Source: an uncultured Flavobacteriaceae bacterium
GTDB lineage: Bacteria; Bacteroidota; Bacteroidia; Flavobacteriales; Flavobacteriaceae
Assembly: GCA_943789465.1 (NCBI GenBank)
Contig: CALSUF010000004.1
Span: forward strand, 1-64,000
Direction: 5' to 3'
Length of the DNA stretch: 64,000 bases
Below are positions 46,309 through 54,747 of this stretch, piece by piece; the first letter of the stretch is position 1, and every line of letters begins with the position of its first letter. Under the pieces are notes generated by a model. The model was not told where the DNA came from and did not search any database. It worked only from the letters and a program-made list of their open reading frames with translations. The position numbers and the translations under genes are program-made.

Positions 46309-47757
46309 ATGAAAACAAACAAAAACATTTTTAAAATTATGACTATTTCAATAGTCACTCTATTTCTATTTAATTGTAGTGATGACGTTCAAGAAGACAA
46401 CCCTCTTTCTGAAGATCAAAGTTTACAAGAAGACGATTTAAGCACCGTGCCTTTAGAGAGTACATTGGACTTTTTCAACTCATTAAACACCACGAACAGA
46501 TTGAATAGAGTAAGTGGCGACCAAAACAACATTGGCTTAGAAATTGATATAGCATCCTTAGAACAAGTTGATATTAGCGATACGGATGCCAAATTAAATA
46601 TAGCAAATGCGACTACAAAATTTGATAATGTGGAAACACAAGTTTTACAAATAGAAATTGATGGAACACTCCAAACGGTTTTGTTTCATCACATTCCAGA
46701 AGACACTACAGCGACTAATAGAAGTTCTAGTAGAACTACGGGGTATTCTTTTACAGGCTCTGTATTTACAACCAACCTTTCTGGAACTGTACTGAGCGGG
46801 TTTAGAATTAACCTAGGAAATATTTCTGGTTCGTTTAATTTCTCAACACCTATATATAACACAGACCCAGACCCGTGCTGGGGGATTGGTTGTGGCATCC
46901 CTTTAGATGAGGTTGTTGTAACCGCACCTTCGCCCTCCAATTATGCAGCGGTGAATCATACAACCATGAACAACCGAGCCTACCAATGGGGTCGGTCTAA
47001 TAACAACTACTCTTCCATGGGAACTGCTTACGCTAATTATTATTGGCAAAAAAGAGAAATAGAGAGACAAAAAGATATAGAAGAATTTTATGATGAAATT
47101 GACGACGCTGAACTTGAAGGTAAAGAAGAGTGTTTGAATAATCTACTTAAAAAAGAGGGTAATAGTTTCTTAAAAAATATTTTAGATAAATTTAAAGGTG
47201 ACTCTGAATTTGATATTAAGATACAATCTAAAAATCAAGTTTATAACGGTACAAATGAAGTTAGTGGTAAAACAAGTTATCTACTAGACTCCAATATTAT
47301 AAACATAGAGATTAGCACAAGTAAACAAGCTGTTAAACCTACTTTAGGAACAGTGAGAGATTTAATTCATGAATATATTCATGCTGACATGTTTAGGAAA
47401 TTATACACCAATTATCCAACACAAGGAGAATTAGATTTTAAAACAACGTATGAATATTTTAAGAATGGTAATTTTCAAGCCTCTGCGCAGCATGAATCTA
47501 TGGCTAGTTTATATGTTTTATCGATGCGTGATGCACTTAAGAGCTTTCATAAGAACCATTTAACCGGAGATTATAATTATCTTACAGACAACGGAGCTCA
47601 TCCACTGCCTGATAGCTTTTATGAAGCAATGGCATGGCAAGGATTAAAAAATCATGATGTAGCTGCTTATAATAATTTGCCAGACTCTAAAAAAACAGAA
47701 TTACAAAATAGCTTGGAGGCCAACTATCATGAGACAACAAAAAATTGCCCAAATTAA
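46309..47757 (+). CDS. surface lipoprotein with VVVTAP linker and C-terminal HEXXH domain, toxin-like
   Basis: I know no named family for this 482-residue protein. The lipobox LFLFNC places the lipidated Cys at about 23. It is followed by SDD, an acidic pattern like the surface-export signal described for Bacteroidota lipoproteins, so display on the cell surface is likely. Residues 24-200 are Asn/Thr/Asp-rich. A DEVVVTAPSPS linker (about 203-213), of a kind often placed before toxin domains in this phylum, precedes a C-terminal domain with DLIHEYIHADMF. HEYIH is a zincin-type HEXXH motif, and a Glu in AQHESMASLYVL could be the third ligand. The next gene starts one base after the stop. A polymorphic-toxin-like effector is my inference; a plain surface protease is the alternative. 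Confidence 0.6.
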   Translation: MKTNKNIFKIMTISIVTLFLFNCSDDVQEDNPLSEDQSLQEDDLSTVPLESTLDFFNSLNTTNRLNRVSGDQNNIGLEIDIASLEQVDISDTDAKLNIANATTKFDNVETQVLQIEIDGTLQTVLFHHIPEDTTATNRSSSRTTGYSFTGSVFTTNLSGTVLSGFRINLGNISGSFNFSTPIYNTDPDPCWGIGCGIPLDEVVVTAPSPSNYAAVNHTTMNNRAYQWGRSNNNYSSMGTAYANYYWQKREIERQKDIEEFYDEIDDAELEGKEECLNNLLKKEGNSFLKNILDKFKGDSEFDIKIQSKNQVYNGTNEVSGKTSYLLDSNIINIEISTSKQAVKPTLGTVRDLIHEYIHADMFRKLYTNYPTQGELDFKTTYEYFKNGNFQASAQHESMASLYVLSMRDALKSFHKNHLTGDYNYLTDNGAHPLPDSFYEAMAWQGLKNHDVAAYNNLPDSKKTELQNSLEANYHETTKNCPN

Positions 47758-47758
47758 T

Positions 47759-48148
47759 ATGAATATATATATCACAGCTATTTTACTCTTATTGAGTTTT
47801 AATGCGATTGCTCAAAAACAAGAATTAGAAAAAGACACTTTATTTATTAAATATGATGATTCATTATTGACTAAGTTTCAATATACAGAAGATAATAATA
47901 TCTATTATAAAATAAAAGGAACAGGAAAAAGAGATGATTTTGTTTATTTATTAGAACAAAAATTTTACAGAAAATTAAAGTCCAAAAAAATTCAATGCTT
48001 AAAAAAAGTATTAATAAAATCCAATTCCTATATTGAAAAAGATAAATTGTCGGATTGGAAGTTAGCTGAATATTTAAGTAAATATTTAATCTTTTTGGTT
48101 AAAGAAAACAACTATATCAAAGTTCAGGTTGTTTATGCAATTGAATAG
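47759..48148 (+). CDS. small exported protein after the HEXXH lipoprotein, possible immunity protein
   Basis: I do not recognise this 129-residue protein. It has a signal peptide (MNIYITAILLLLSFNAIAQ) and a Lys-rich mature part with no repeats. I choose the ATG at 47759, one base after the upstream stop. An in-frame ATG at 47729 lies inside the upstream gene and would precede the signal peptide. The location (periplasm), the size and the tight coupling to a candidate toxin are what an immunity protein would show. No sequence motif proves it. Confidence 0.6.
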   Translation: MNIYITAILLLLSFNAIAQKQELEKDTLFIKYDDSLLTKFQYTEDNNIYYKIKGTGKRDDFVYLLEQKFYRKLKSKKIQCLKKVLIKSNSYIEKDKLSDWKLAEYLSKYLIFLVKENNYIKVQVVYAIE

Positions 48149-48160
48149 ACCAAAACATTA

Positions 48161-48196
48161 CCTTCGCTAGTGCGAGCATCTTTTGCCTGTGCCCAG
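48161..48196. other. GC-rich patch in an AT-rich gap
   Basis: These 36 bases are about 58% GC (my hand count), while the flanks are strongly AT-rich. It lies in the 63-bp gap between two small genes. It may be a junction or remnant left by cassette exchange; I see no clear hairpin or T run. Confidence 0.35.
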
Positions 48197-48211
48197 TTTG
48201 TGAAATAAATT

Positions 48212-48631
48212 ATGAAAAAATATTGGCTAGGTTTAATCATTCTTACTTTTTTAGGAGTGGTATTTATAATAAAAGACTCTTTATACATGACAGAAAAAAT
48301 TTATGTCATATATAACAAAGACAATAGGTTTTATAAAAATAAGTTCGAAGAAATATTTTACTACAAAAAAAAAGATGAAGTATTGGAGTTAGTAAGTTTT
48401 GAGAACACAAGAAAAGTGCAGATAAAACATGACAAACTTAATAAATTGAATATAATATCAATTGATAGTTTAAGTGAAATGTTGCCTCTTAATTTTTATA
48501 AGAAAGATTTGTTGGGTGAAAAAGAAGTAGACAGATTAAGAAAGATGAAAATATTTCTCATAGACATAGATTCTATTAAAAATAGAATCTATGTTCAGGA
48601 AGTTCATCAGTCTTTTACGGAGTATGAATAA
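48212..48631 (+). CDS. small membrane-anchored hypothetical protein
   Basis: I do not recognise this 139-residue protein. One N-terminal membrane segment (YWLGLIILTFLGVVFIIKDSLYM) is followed by a Lys/Asp/Glu-rich soluble part, so the body should face the periplasm. No repeats or catalytic motif are seen. It lies between one complete and one broken small envelope gene. It could be a second immunity-type protein of the same locus, but this rests on position only. Confidence 0.55.
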   Translation: MKKYWLGLIILTFLGVVFIIKDSLYMTEKIYVIYNKDNRFYKNKFEEIFYYKKKDEVLELVSFENTRKVQIKHDKLNKLNIISIDSLSEMLPLNFYKKDLLGEKEVDRLRKMKIFLIDIDSIKNRIYVQEVHQSFTEYE

Positions 48632-48633
48632 TC

Positions 48634-48747
48634 ACTTATGTTAAGTGTCCTCAAAACAATCAACAGTTCACAGAAGCCGAATTTTATACTGCTTTTATGA
48701 ATGCTAATAACAATAATGAATTTATAATTTTAAAGCCATGCGATTAA
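48634..48747 (+). pseudogene. orphan C-terminal coding tail (remnant)
   Basis: An open frame without a usable start reads TYVKCPQNNQQFTEAEF and ends NEFIILKPCD, then stops at 48745-48747. It has the look of the last 37 residues of a secreted protein with two Cys. The frame is closed by a TGA at about 48625. Its stop overlaps the ATG (48738) of the next gene, the arrangement of a toxin tail coupled to its immunity gene. It is probably a displaced toxin C-terminus. Confidence 0.45.
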
Positions 48748-49171
48748 AGTATGTATTCAATATAAGAACGCTTCTAATTTGTTTTTTTTCTAATCGTTAG
48801 TTCGTGTGAAAGACATAGGCTCAGTGAAATGGAAACTAAGATTGATTTGTTTATTTCAGAACAAGAAGAAAACATTCCTTTTCAGTTTGTTTTGGACACC
48901 GTATCCTCTTTTGAGTGGGATGAGTTGTTAATTGCTGGTCCTTACACGGATCTAGAGCGCATATCAAAGAATATGATTTAAGTAGATTTCCAAATGCTAT
49001 TAAATCTCATGATTCGTTTACTTTTTTCGGATTTCTAAATAACAAAAAAGGGGTGAAAGTGGATGGACTTAAAAGAGGAACAAAGCATTTTCAGGCATCC
49101 CAAATGGAAGGGTGATAAAAGGTTGTAGTGTTTATTCTAAAACAGAGTGTAGGTTTGTGCTTAAAAACTAA
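48738..49171 (+). pseudogene. frameshifted lipoprotein gene, possible immunity remnant
   Basis: Three frame changes can be followed. The first frame, MRLKYVFNIRTLLICFF, runs into an 8-T tract (48782-48789). Removing one T lets it continue as LIVSSCERHRLSEMETKID, a proper lipobox. A second shift near 48960 gives KEYDLSRFPNAIKSHDS, and a third near 49085 gives AFSGIPNGRVIKG and ends RFVLKN. The joined protein would be about 143 residues. The Cys is not followed by acidic residues, so it would face the periplasm. One shift could be slippage or a sequencing error, but three suggest decay. Confidence 0.6.
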
Positions 49172-49239
49172 ATATTCTCCTATCTGATTTTGACACTTAG
49201 TCAAATTTTTAATTTAACTATTTAGTTAAATATATTGAC

Positions 49240-49276
49240 GAAAAAAAGCCTCTCGATATCGAAAGGCTTTTTTTAT
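49240..49276 (-). terminator. terminator after rho
   Basis: AAAAAAGCCT and AGGCTTTTTT flank an inner TCGATATCGA dyad. T runs are present on both strands, and it lies 22 bases after the rho stop. A second short dyad (ATTTAACTA-TT-TAGTTAAAT) lies just beyond, at about 49211-49230. Confidence 0.75.
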
Positions 49277-49297
49277 AAATTAAAAACGAAGTGTTAA

Positions 49298-50989
49298 TTA
49301 TCCATTCATCGATATTAAAAACTCTTCGTTATTGCGTGTTTGTTTGAAACGATCGTTGATAAATTCCATTGCTTCTACAGGGTTCATATCTGCAAGGTAC
49401 TTTCGCATCACCCACATACGTTGAATGGTTTTTTCATCTAATAACAGATCATCTCTACGGGTGCTTGATGAGGTCAGGTCAATGGCAGGGAAAATACGAC
49501 GGTTCGATATTTTACGATCCAATTGAAGTTCCATGTTACCTGTTCCTTTAAATTCTTCAAAAATTACTTCGTCCATTTTAGAACCTGTTTCGGTCAATGC
49601 TGTTGCAATAATTGTGAGAGAGCCTCCATTTTCTATATTTCTAGCAGCTCCGAAAAAACGTTTTGGTTTGTGAAGCGCATTGGCATCTACACCACCACTT
49701 AAAATCTTTCCAGATGCTGGCTGAACAGTATTGTAGGCACGTGCCAATCGTGTGATAGAATCTAATAAAATCACCACATCGTATCCACATTCTACAAGAC
49801 GTTTTGCTTTTTCTAAAACGATATTCGCAATTTTCACGTGTTCATGTGCTTCTTTATCAAATGTAGAAGCAATCACTTCTCCACGTACATTACGTTGCAT
49901 ATCGGTCACTTCTTCAGGACGCTCATCAATCAATAAAATCATTTGATACACTTCTGGATGGTTGGCTGCAATTCCATTGGCAACATCCTTAAGAAGCATT
50001 GTTTTACCTGTTTTTGGTTGAGAAACAATCATTCCACGCTGGCCTTTTCCAATAGGAGAAAATAAGTCCATAATTCGAGTGGAAATCGTGCTTTGTTTTT
50101 CTGCAATATTAAATTTTTCTTTTGGAAAAAGAGGCGTTAAATGTTCAAACGCTACTCGGTCTCGAACTGCTTGTGGATCGAGCCCATTAATTTTACTCAC
50201 TCTAATAAGTGGGAAGTATTTTTCACCTTCTTTTGGTGGACGCACATGACCTAATACGGTATCTCCATTTTTCAATCCAAACAATCGGATTTGAGATTGA
50301 GATACATAAATATCATCTGGAGATGACAAGTAGTTATAATCAGAAGACCTTAAAAACCCATAGCCATCTTGCATGACGTCCAAAACGCCTTCACTTTCAA
50401 TGATAGCATCAAATTCAAAATCAGGTTCTTTATAGCGGTTTCTAGTATCTTTATTTCCGTTATTACCCTGTTTTTGATTTGGGTTTTGTTTTTGGTTCGG
50501 GTTTTGTTTTTGGTTTGGATTCTGTTTTTGGTTCGGGTTCTGTTTTTGGTTTGAATTCTGTTTTGAATTCGGATTTTGATTGGGGTTATTTTGTTTTTGA
50601 GGTCTTGGATTGCTCTTTGGCTCTTCCTTAGATTCTACTTTAGTCTCTGTTTTGGTTTCCGTTAAAACTGTTTCTTTGGCTTCCACTTTAGGTCTTGGGG
50701 GTCTATTTTCAGTGGGAGTTTCTTTCTTTGGTGCTGCTTTTGACGGAGCATTTGCTACCGGTTTTGTGTTAGGGTTTTTGGTAGGTTTTGAAATACGTTC
50801 CCTTTTTGGTTTAGGCGGTTTTGCTGGCGCTTCAGGTGTTACTATTGTAGGATTAGCAGCCTGTAAATCTAGTATTTGGTATACAAGATCCATTTTTTTT
50901 AAACTCTTGAATTTAGGTACGTTCAGCTCTTTAGCGAGTTCTTGTAGTTCAGGAAGTTTTTTTTCTTTTAATTGTGAAATTTCAAACAT
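49298..50989 (-). CDS. rho: transcription termination factor Rho with low-complexity insert
   Basis: Rho is the hexameric RNA helicase that ends transcription. The 563 residues exceed the usual 420 or so. A Rho N-terminal SAP-like segment (about 1-45) is followed by a 130-residue disordered region rich in Pro, Lys and Glu. This region ends in six-residue NPNQKQ repeats (about 140-172). The cold-shock-like RNA-binding domain follows ([28 protein letters not shown]). The ATPase core has Walker [13 protein letters not shown], Walker [11 protein letters not shown] and the [10 protein letters not shown] segment. Such inserts are known in Bacteroidota Rho. The gene is monocistronic and diverges from a DUF4293 gene. 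Confidence 0.95.
   Translation of the reverse strand: MFEISQLKEKKLPELQELAKELNVPKFKSLKKMDLVYQILDLQAANPTIVTPEAPAKPPKPKRERISKPTKNPNTKPVANAPSKAAPKKETPTENRPPRPKVEAKETVLTETKTETKVESKEEPKSNPRPQKQNNPNQNPNSKQNSNQKQNPNQKQNPNQKQNPNQKQNPNQKQGNNGNKDTRNRYKEPDFEFDAIIESEGVLDVMQDGYGFLRSSDYNYLSSPDDIYVSQSQIRLFGLKNGDTVLGHVRPPKEGEKYFPLIRVSKINGLDPQAVRDRVAFEHLTPLFPKEKFNIAEKQSTISTRIMDLFSPIGKGQRGMIVSQPKTGKTMLLKDVANGIAANHPEVYQMILLIDERPEEVTDMQRNVRGEVIASTFDKEAHEHVKIANIVLEKAKRLVECGYDVVILLDSITRLARAYNTVQPASGKILSGGVDANALHKPKRFFGAARNIENGGSLTIIATALTETGSKMDEVIFEEFKGTGNMELQLDRKISNRRIFPAIDLTSSSTRRDDLLLDEKTIQRMWVMRKYLADMNPVEAMEFINDRFKQTRNNEEFLISMNG
50468..50590 (-). repeat. 18-bp tandem repeats in rho coding the NPNQKQ hexapeptide
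   Basis: On the plus strand units such as GGGTTTTGTTTTTGGTTC recur with small changes about five to six times. In-frame 18-bp units make copy-number change possible without breaking rho. Confidence 0.8.
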
Positions 50990-51200
50990 TATGTATGAGA
51001 GTTAATTTTAAATCCTTTAGAGATATTAAAGTCCTTTTTGTTGGAATGATTTTACGAAGAAGTAAATTTTTTGGTAATTTGAATAAAGTGAATCAAGTAT
51101 GCTTTCACCGTTACACATGCAATTATACAACTTTATTTTTAAACTTTTTATAGATGTAATAAAAAAGAAACTATTATTTTTGTTGTTCATTAAAATAAGA

Positions 51201-51608
51201 ATGCTTCAAAGAATTCAAACTCTATACTTATTAACCGCTGCTATTTGTTCAGGAGGACTCTCACAAATAGTGTCTTTGGGTCAAACAGATGGTGCAGTTG
51301 AGTTTGCATTTGATTCAATAGAGTATATTATTTTATTTTCAGCTTCGGCCTTGCTTTCGCTGATTTCTATTTTTTTATTTAAAACAAGACAAACCCAATT
51401 TGTTTTGGGACGTTTGAATATCATACTAAACTTAATTTTACTAGGATTATTTATATATCGATTGCTAACTGTATCTGGAGAAACTGCGAATTCTGAGAAA
51501 GGTATTGGGCTGTTACTTCCTATTTTATCTATCGTATTATTGGTGTTTGCCAATAAAGCCATAAAAAAGGACGAAGCGCTTGTAAAATCAGTGGATCGGT
51601 TGAGATAA
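51201..51608 (+). CDS. DUF4293 membrane protein
   Basis: This 135-residue integral membrane protein starts MLQRIQTLYLLTAAICSGGL, the usual beginning of the Bacteroidota DUF4293 family. Four hydrophobic segments are visible, and the C-terminus is basic (KKDEALVKSVDRLR). The function is unknown. I start at ATG 51201; the open frame extends 34 codons upstream, but that part lies in the rho promoter region. In many flavobacteria this gene sits beside rho, as here. Confidence 0.88.
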   Translation: MLQRIQTLYLLTAAICSGGLSQIVSLGQTDGAVEFAFDSIEYIILFSASALLSLISIFLFKTRQTQFVLGRLNIILNLILLGLFIYRLLTVSGETANSEKGIGLLLPILSIVLLVFANKAIKKDEALVKSVDRLR

Positions 51609-51632
51609 ATAACTTTAGTATTAAGAGTGCGT

Positions 51633-51664
51633 AAAAAACCTTGAGATTTCTCAGGGTTTTTTTA
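51633..51664. terminator. terminator between the DUF4293 and phosphoesterase genes
   Basis: AACCTTGAGA pairs with TCTCAGGGTT (one G-T pair), followed by a T run on plus and preceded by an A run. It touches the stop codon of the convergent phosphoesterase gene. Confidence 0.75.
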
Positions 51665-52159
51665 TACGTTTCTTTTAAACTCGATAACTTCTAGATTTTG
51701 AATTTTTTCACCTGATATTTCAAAACGCAACATTGTGCGGACTTTATGAATTCCATACGATCCTACTGCTCCTGGGTTCATATGCAATAGGTTGAGTTTT
51801 TTGTCATTCATCACCTTTAATATGTGCGAGTGGCCACATATAAATAGGTCAGGAGTGTGCACTTTAATCATATCTCTTACAGCAGGAGCATAACGCCCTG
51901 GATACCCACCAATGTGTGTGATCCAAACTTTAACCCCTTCACATCTAAATTTTAAGTGTTCTGGAAACTCTAAACGGGCCTCGGCACTGTCGATATTTCC
52001 ATAAACAGCTCTTAAAGGTTTTAGTTTTTTTATGGCATCCGTAACTTTTAGAGCTCCAATATCACCTGCATGCCAAACTTCGTCGGCTTGTTTTACGTGC
52101 TTAAGAATTTCTTCTCCCATATAACTATGAGTATCTGAGAGTAATAAAATTTTTGTCAT
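51662..52159 (-). CDS. YfcE/MJ0936-type metallophosphoesterase
   Basis: This 165-residue calcineurin-like phosphoesterase shows the metal-ligand motifs in order: LLSDTHSYMG, WHAGDIGAL, VYGNIDS (GNxD), then WITHIGGY and ICGHSHILK. Members act as phosphodiesterases on small substrates, and the cellular substrate is not predictable. It diverges from truA across an 80-bp gap that must carry both promoters. Confidence 0.9.
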   Translation of the reverse strand: MTKILLLSDTHSYMGEEILKHVKQADEVWHAGDIGALKVTDAIKKLKPLRAVYGNIDSAEARLEFPEHLKFRCEGVKVWITHIGGYPGRYAPAVRDMIKVHTPDLFICGHSHILKVMNDKKLNLLHMNPGAVGSYGIHKVRTMLRFEISGEKIQNLEVIEFKRNV

Positions 52160-52239
52160 TAGAAAATGTTAATGTGAAAGCTATTAATGATAAAGTCTAT
52201 TTATCTTTGTCTGTCTAACTACAAAAGTATCAAATTAGC

Positions 52240-52995
52240 TTGAGATATTTTATTGATTTATCTTATAATGGTCGTGCCTATCATGGCTGGCAAATTCAAC
52301 CCGATGTTACTACGGTACAGTCGGAGCTGAATCATGCACTCAGTACTGTATTGAGAATACCATTAGATTGTATGGGGGCAGGCCGCACAGACACGGGTGT
52401 ACACGCCAAACAAATGATCGCTCATTTTGATATCGACACAAAAATTGACACCGAGGATATTGTATATAAACTCAATGTATTCCTTCCAAAGGATATTCAT
52501 ATAAACTCTATCAAAGAAGTAAAGCCTGAGATACATGCCCGTTTTGAAGCTTTGAGCCGAACATATATCTATAAAATTTCGAGAACTAAAAATGCATTTA
52601 AATATCAAAACGAACATACATACACACTTCCACTTGATGTAGATTTGATGAACCGAGCAGCGAAAATTTTGTTTGAATATACCGATTTTCAATGTTTTTC
52701 AAAAGTGAAAACAGATGTAAAAACGTATGACTGCACTATTATGGAAGCGTATTGGAAAGTAGATAAAAACAGTCTTAACTTTACAATTAAAGCCGACCGT
52801 TTTCTAAGGAACATGGTGCGTGCCATTGTTGGTACCATGATTGAAGTGGGAGCTAAAAAAAGAACTCTTGAAGAATTTCGGGCAATAATCGATTCAAAAA
52901 ATAGGTCTAATGCAGGTACATCAGCACCAGCTCACGGACTGTATTTAATAAATATAGAGTATCCAAAATCAATTTATGTTTATGAAGAAGCCTAA
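52240..52995 (+). CDS. truA: tRNA pseudouridine(38-40) synthase TruA
   Basis: TruA modifies uridines 38-40 in the tRNA anticodon arm. The 251 residues begin RYFIDLSYNGRAYHGWQ. The catalytic Asp is in CMGAGRTDTGVHA, and RFLRNMVRAIVGTMIEVG is the C-terminal family motif. The start must be the TTG at 52240, because no in-frame ATG lies upstream and the family motif begins at once. A TATCTTTG -7 element sits at 52202-52209. The 3' end overlaps the ABC exporter gene by 20 bases. Confidence 0.94.
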   Translation: MRYFIDLSYNGRAYHGWQIQPDVTTVQSELNHALSTVLRIPLDCMGAGRTDTGVHAKQMIAHFDIDTKIDTEDIVYKLNVFLPKDIHINSIKEVKPEIHARFEALSRTYIYKISRTKNAFKYQNEHTYTLPLDVDLMNRAAKILFEYTDFQCFSKVKTDVKTYDCTIMEAYWKVDKNSLNFTIKADRFLRNMVRAIVGTMIEVGAKKRTLEEFRAIIDSKNRSNAGTSAPAHGLYLINIEYPKSIYVYEEA

Positions 52996-54745
52996 AAGTA
53001 AAGTTTTTGATGCGCAGTTGTTCAAAAGATTGATGCACTATATCAAACCTTACAGAGGGTTTTTTATTCTAGCATTAACCACTGTCATTGGACTAGCTGT
53101 TTTTGGAGCGCTCCGCCCTAAGGTCTTACAACTGGCCATTGATCAAAATATTGAACAAAAATTTGAACCTGGTTTTTTAAACTATATGCTTCTAATGTTG
53201 GGGCTCTTAGTTCTTGAGGTTACTTGTAATCTTTTATTTATTTATTATGCAAGCTGGCTAGGTCAGTCTGTGGTCAGAGATATTCGAATCAAACTTTTCA
53301 AGCATATTCTAGGATTTAAAATGAAGTATTTTGACAACTCATCTGTGGGTGTATTAATCACACGAACGGTAACGGATATGGAGCGCATAGCCGATATTTT
53401 TGGAGAGGGGCTATTTATGATTTTTAGCGATATTTTAAAAATGAGTGTAGTAGGTGGAGTTATGTTTTATATGAATTGGCGACTGACTGTGATTGTATTT
53501 TGTACGTTGCCAATCGTTTTGATAGCCACCAAAGTTTTTCAGAAGTACATGAAAAAAGCATTTGAAGATGTGCGTACAGAAGTGTCTAATTTGAATTCTT
53601 TTGTGCAAGAACGCATTACGGGGATGAAAATCGTTCAAATATTTGCTAGAGAAGAAATGGAGTCTGAAAATTTTAGAGCTATCAACGAACGTCATAAAAA
53701 AGGATGGATCAAAACGGTATGGTATAATTCTGTGTTTTTCCCAATTGCAGAACTCTTGTCGTCTGTTACTTTGGGGACAGTAATCTGGCTTGGAGGTTTA
53801 AATACGGTCATGGATCAAACAGCTTCTATCGGAGATTTAACGGCTTTTATAATGATGGTACCAATGATTTTTAGACCCTTGCATCAAATTGCAAATAAAT
53901 TTAATACGCTCCAAATGGGGATGGTAGCTGCTGACCGTGTCTTTAAAGTATTGGATACAACATCTCATATTCAAGATCGTGGCGATGGCGTTCTTAAAAA
54001 TTTAAAAGGCAACTTAGAATTTAAAAATGTTAAGTTTTCCTATGTTGAAAATGAACCCGTCCTGAAAGGGGTTTCTTTTAAAGTGGCCGCAGGCGAAACG
54101 ATCGCTATTGTAGGAGCAACTGGAGCTGGAAAATCAACCATTATCAACCTGTTAAACCGATTGTATGATATCGATTCTGGAAAAATCACGATTGATTCTA
54201 AAGATATAAAAACAATTTTAGTTAAAAATTTAAGACAGAATATAGCTGTAGTACTTCAAGATGTATTTTTGTTTGCGGATACCATCCTCAATAATATTAC
54301 ACTCCAAAACCCAGAAATCACTGAAGCACAGGTAGAAGCTGCAGCTAAAGAAATTGGCATCCATGAGTTTATCATGAGTTTACCGAAAGGGTATCATTAC
54401 AATGTTAAAGAAAGAGGAGTAATGTTATCTTCTGGTCAGCGTCAGTTGATCTCATTTTTAAGAGCTTACGTGACCAATCCAAAAATTTTAATTTTGGACG
54501 AAGCTACTGCTTCTATAGATTCTTATGCTGAACAACTTATTCAAAAGGCGACCCAGAAAATTACACACGGACGAACGTCTATTGTTATTGCGCATCGTTT
54601 GGCAACCATTCAAAAAGCCGATACGATTATTGTGTTGGATGCAGGAGAAGTCGTTGAAAAAGGTACCCACAAAGAACTACTGAAAAATAAAAACGGACAT
54701 TATCGGAATTTATATGATGCTCAGTTTTTAACTAAAAATAGCTGA
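52976..54745 (+). CDS. MsbA-type ABC exporter, fused permease/ATPase
   Basis: This 589-residue half-transporter has six membrane segments in the first 330 residues. The ATPase domain follows with Walker A GATGAGKST, Q-loop LQDVFLF, a signature MLSSGQRQL (Ser-Ser-Gly-Gln), Walker B ILILDEATAS and H-loop IAHRLATI. It works as a homo- or heterodimer that flips lipids or drugs outward; the substrate is not clear. ATG at 52976 or 52982 may start it. Overlap with truA suggests coupled translation without a functional link. Confidence 0.92.
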   Translation: MFMKKPKSKVFDAQLFKRLMHYIKPYRGFFILALTTVIGLAVFGALRPKVLQLAIDQNIEQKFEPGFLNYMLLMLGLLVLEVTCNLLFIYYASWLGQSVVRDIRIKLFKHILGFKMKYFDNSSVGVLITRTVTDMERIADIFGEGLFMIFSDILKMSVVGGVMFYMNWRLTVIVFCTLPIVLIATKVFQKYMKKAFEDVRTEVSNLNSFVQERITGMKIVQIFAREEMESENFRAINERHKKGWIKTVWYNSVFFPIAELLSSVTLGTVIWLGGLNTVMDQTASIGDLTAFIMMVPMIFRPLHQIANKFNTLQMGMVAADRVFKVLDTTSHIQDRGDGVLKNLKGNLEFKNVKFSYVENEPVLKGVSFKVAAGETIAIVGATGAGKSTIINLLNRLYDIDSGKITIDSKDIKTILVKNLRQNIAVVLQDVFLFADTILNNITLQNPEITEAQVEAAAKEIGIHEFIMSLPKGYHYNVKERGVMLSSGQRQLISFLRAYVTNPKILILDEATASIDSYAEQLIQKATQKITHGRTSIVIAHRLATIQKADTIIVLDAGEVVEKGTHKELLKNKNGHYRNLYDAQFLTKNS

Positions 54746-54747
54746 TA

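Noticed and set aside
47729-47758. Earlier ATG for the small exported protein
   Set aside because: It lies inside the upstream gene and would put a polar stretch before the signal peptide; the ATG at 47759 is the natural start.
49211-49230. AT-rich dyad ATTTAACTA-TT-TAGTTAAAT
   Set aside because: It is a clean dyad, but it sits next to the rho terminator in very AT-rich DNA. I could not separate it from chance or from part of the termination region.
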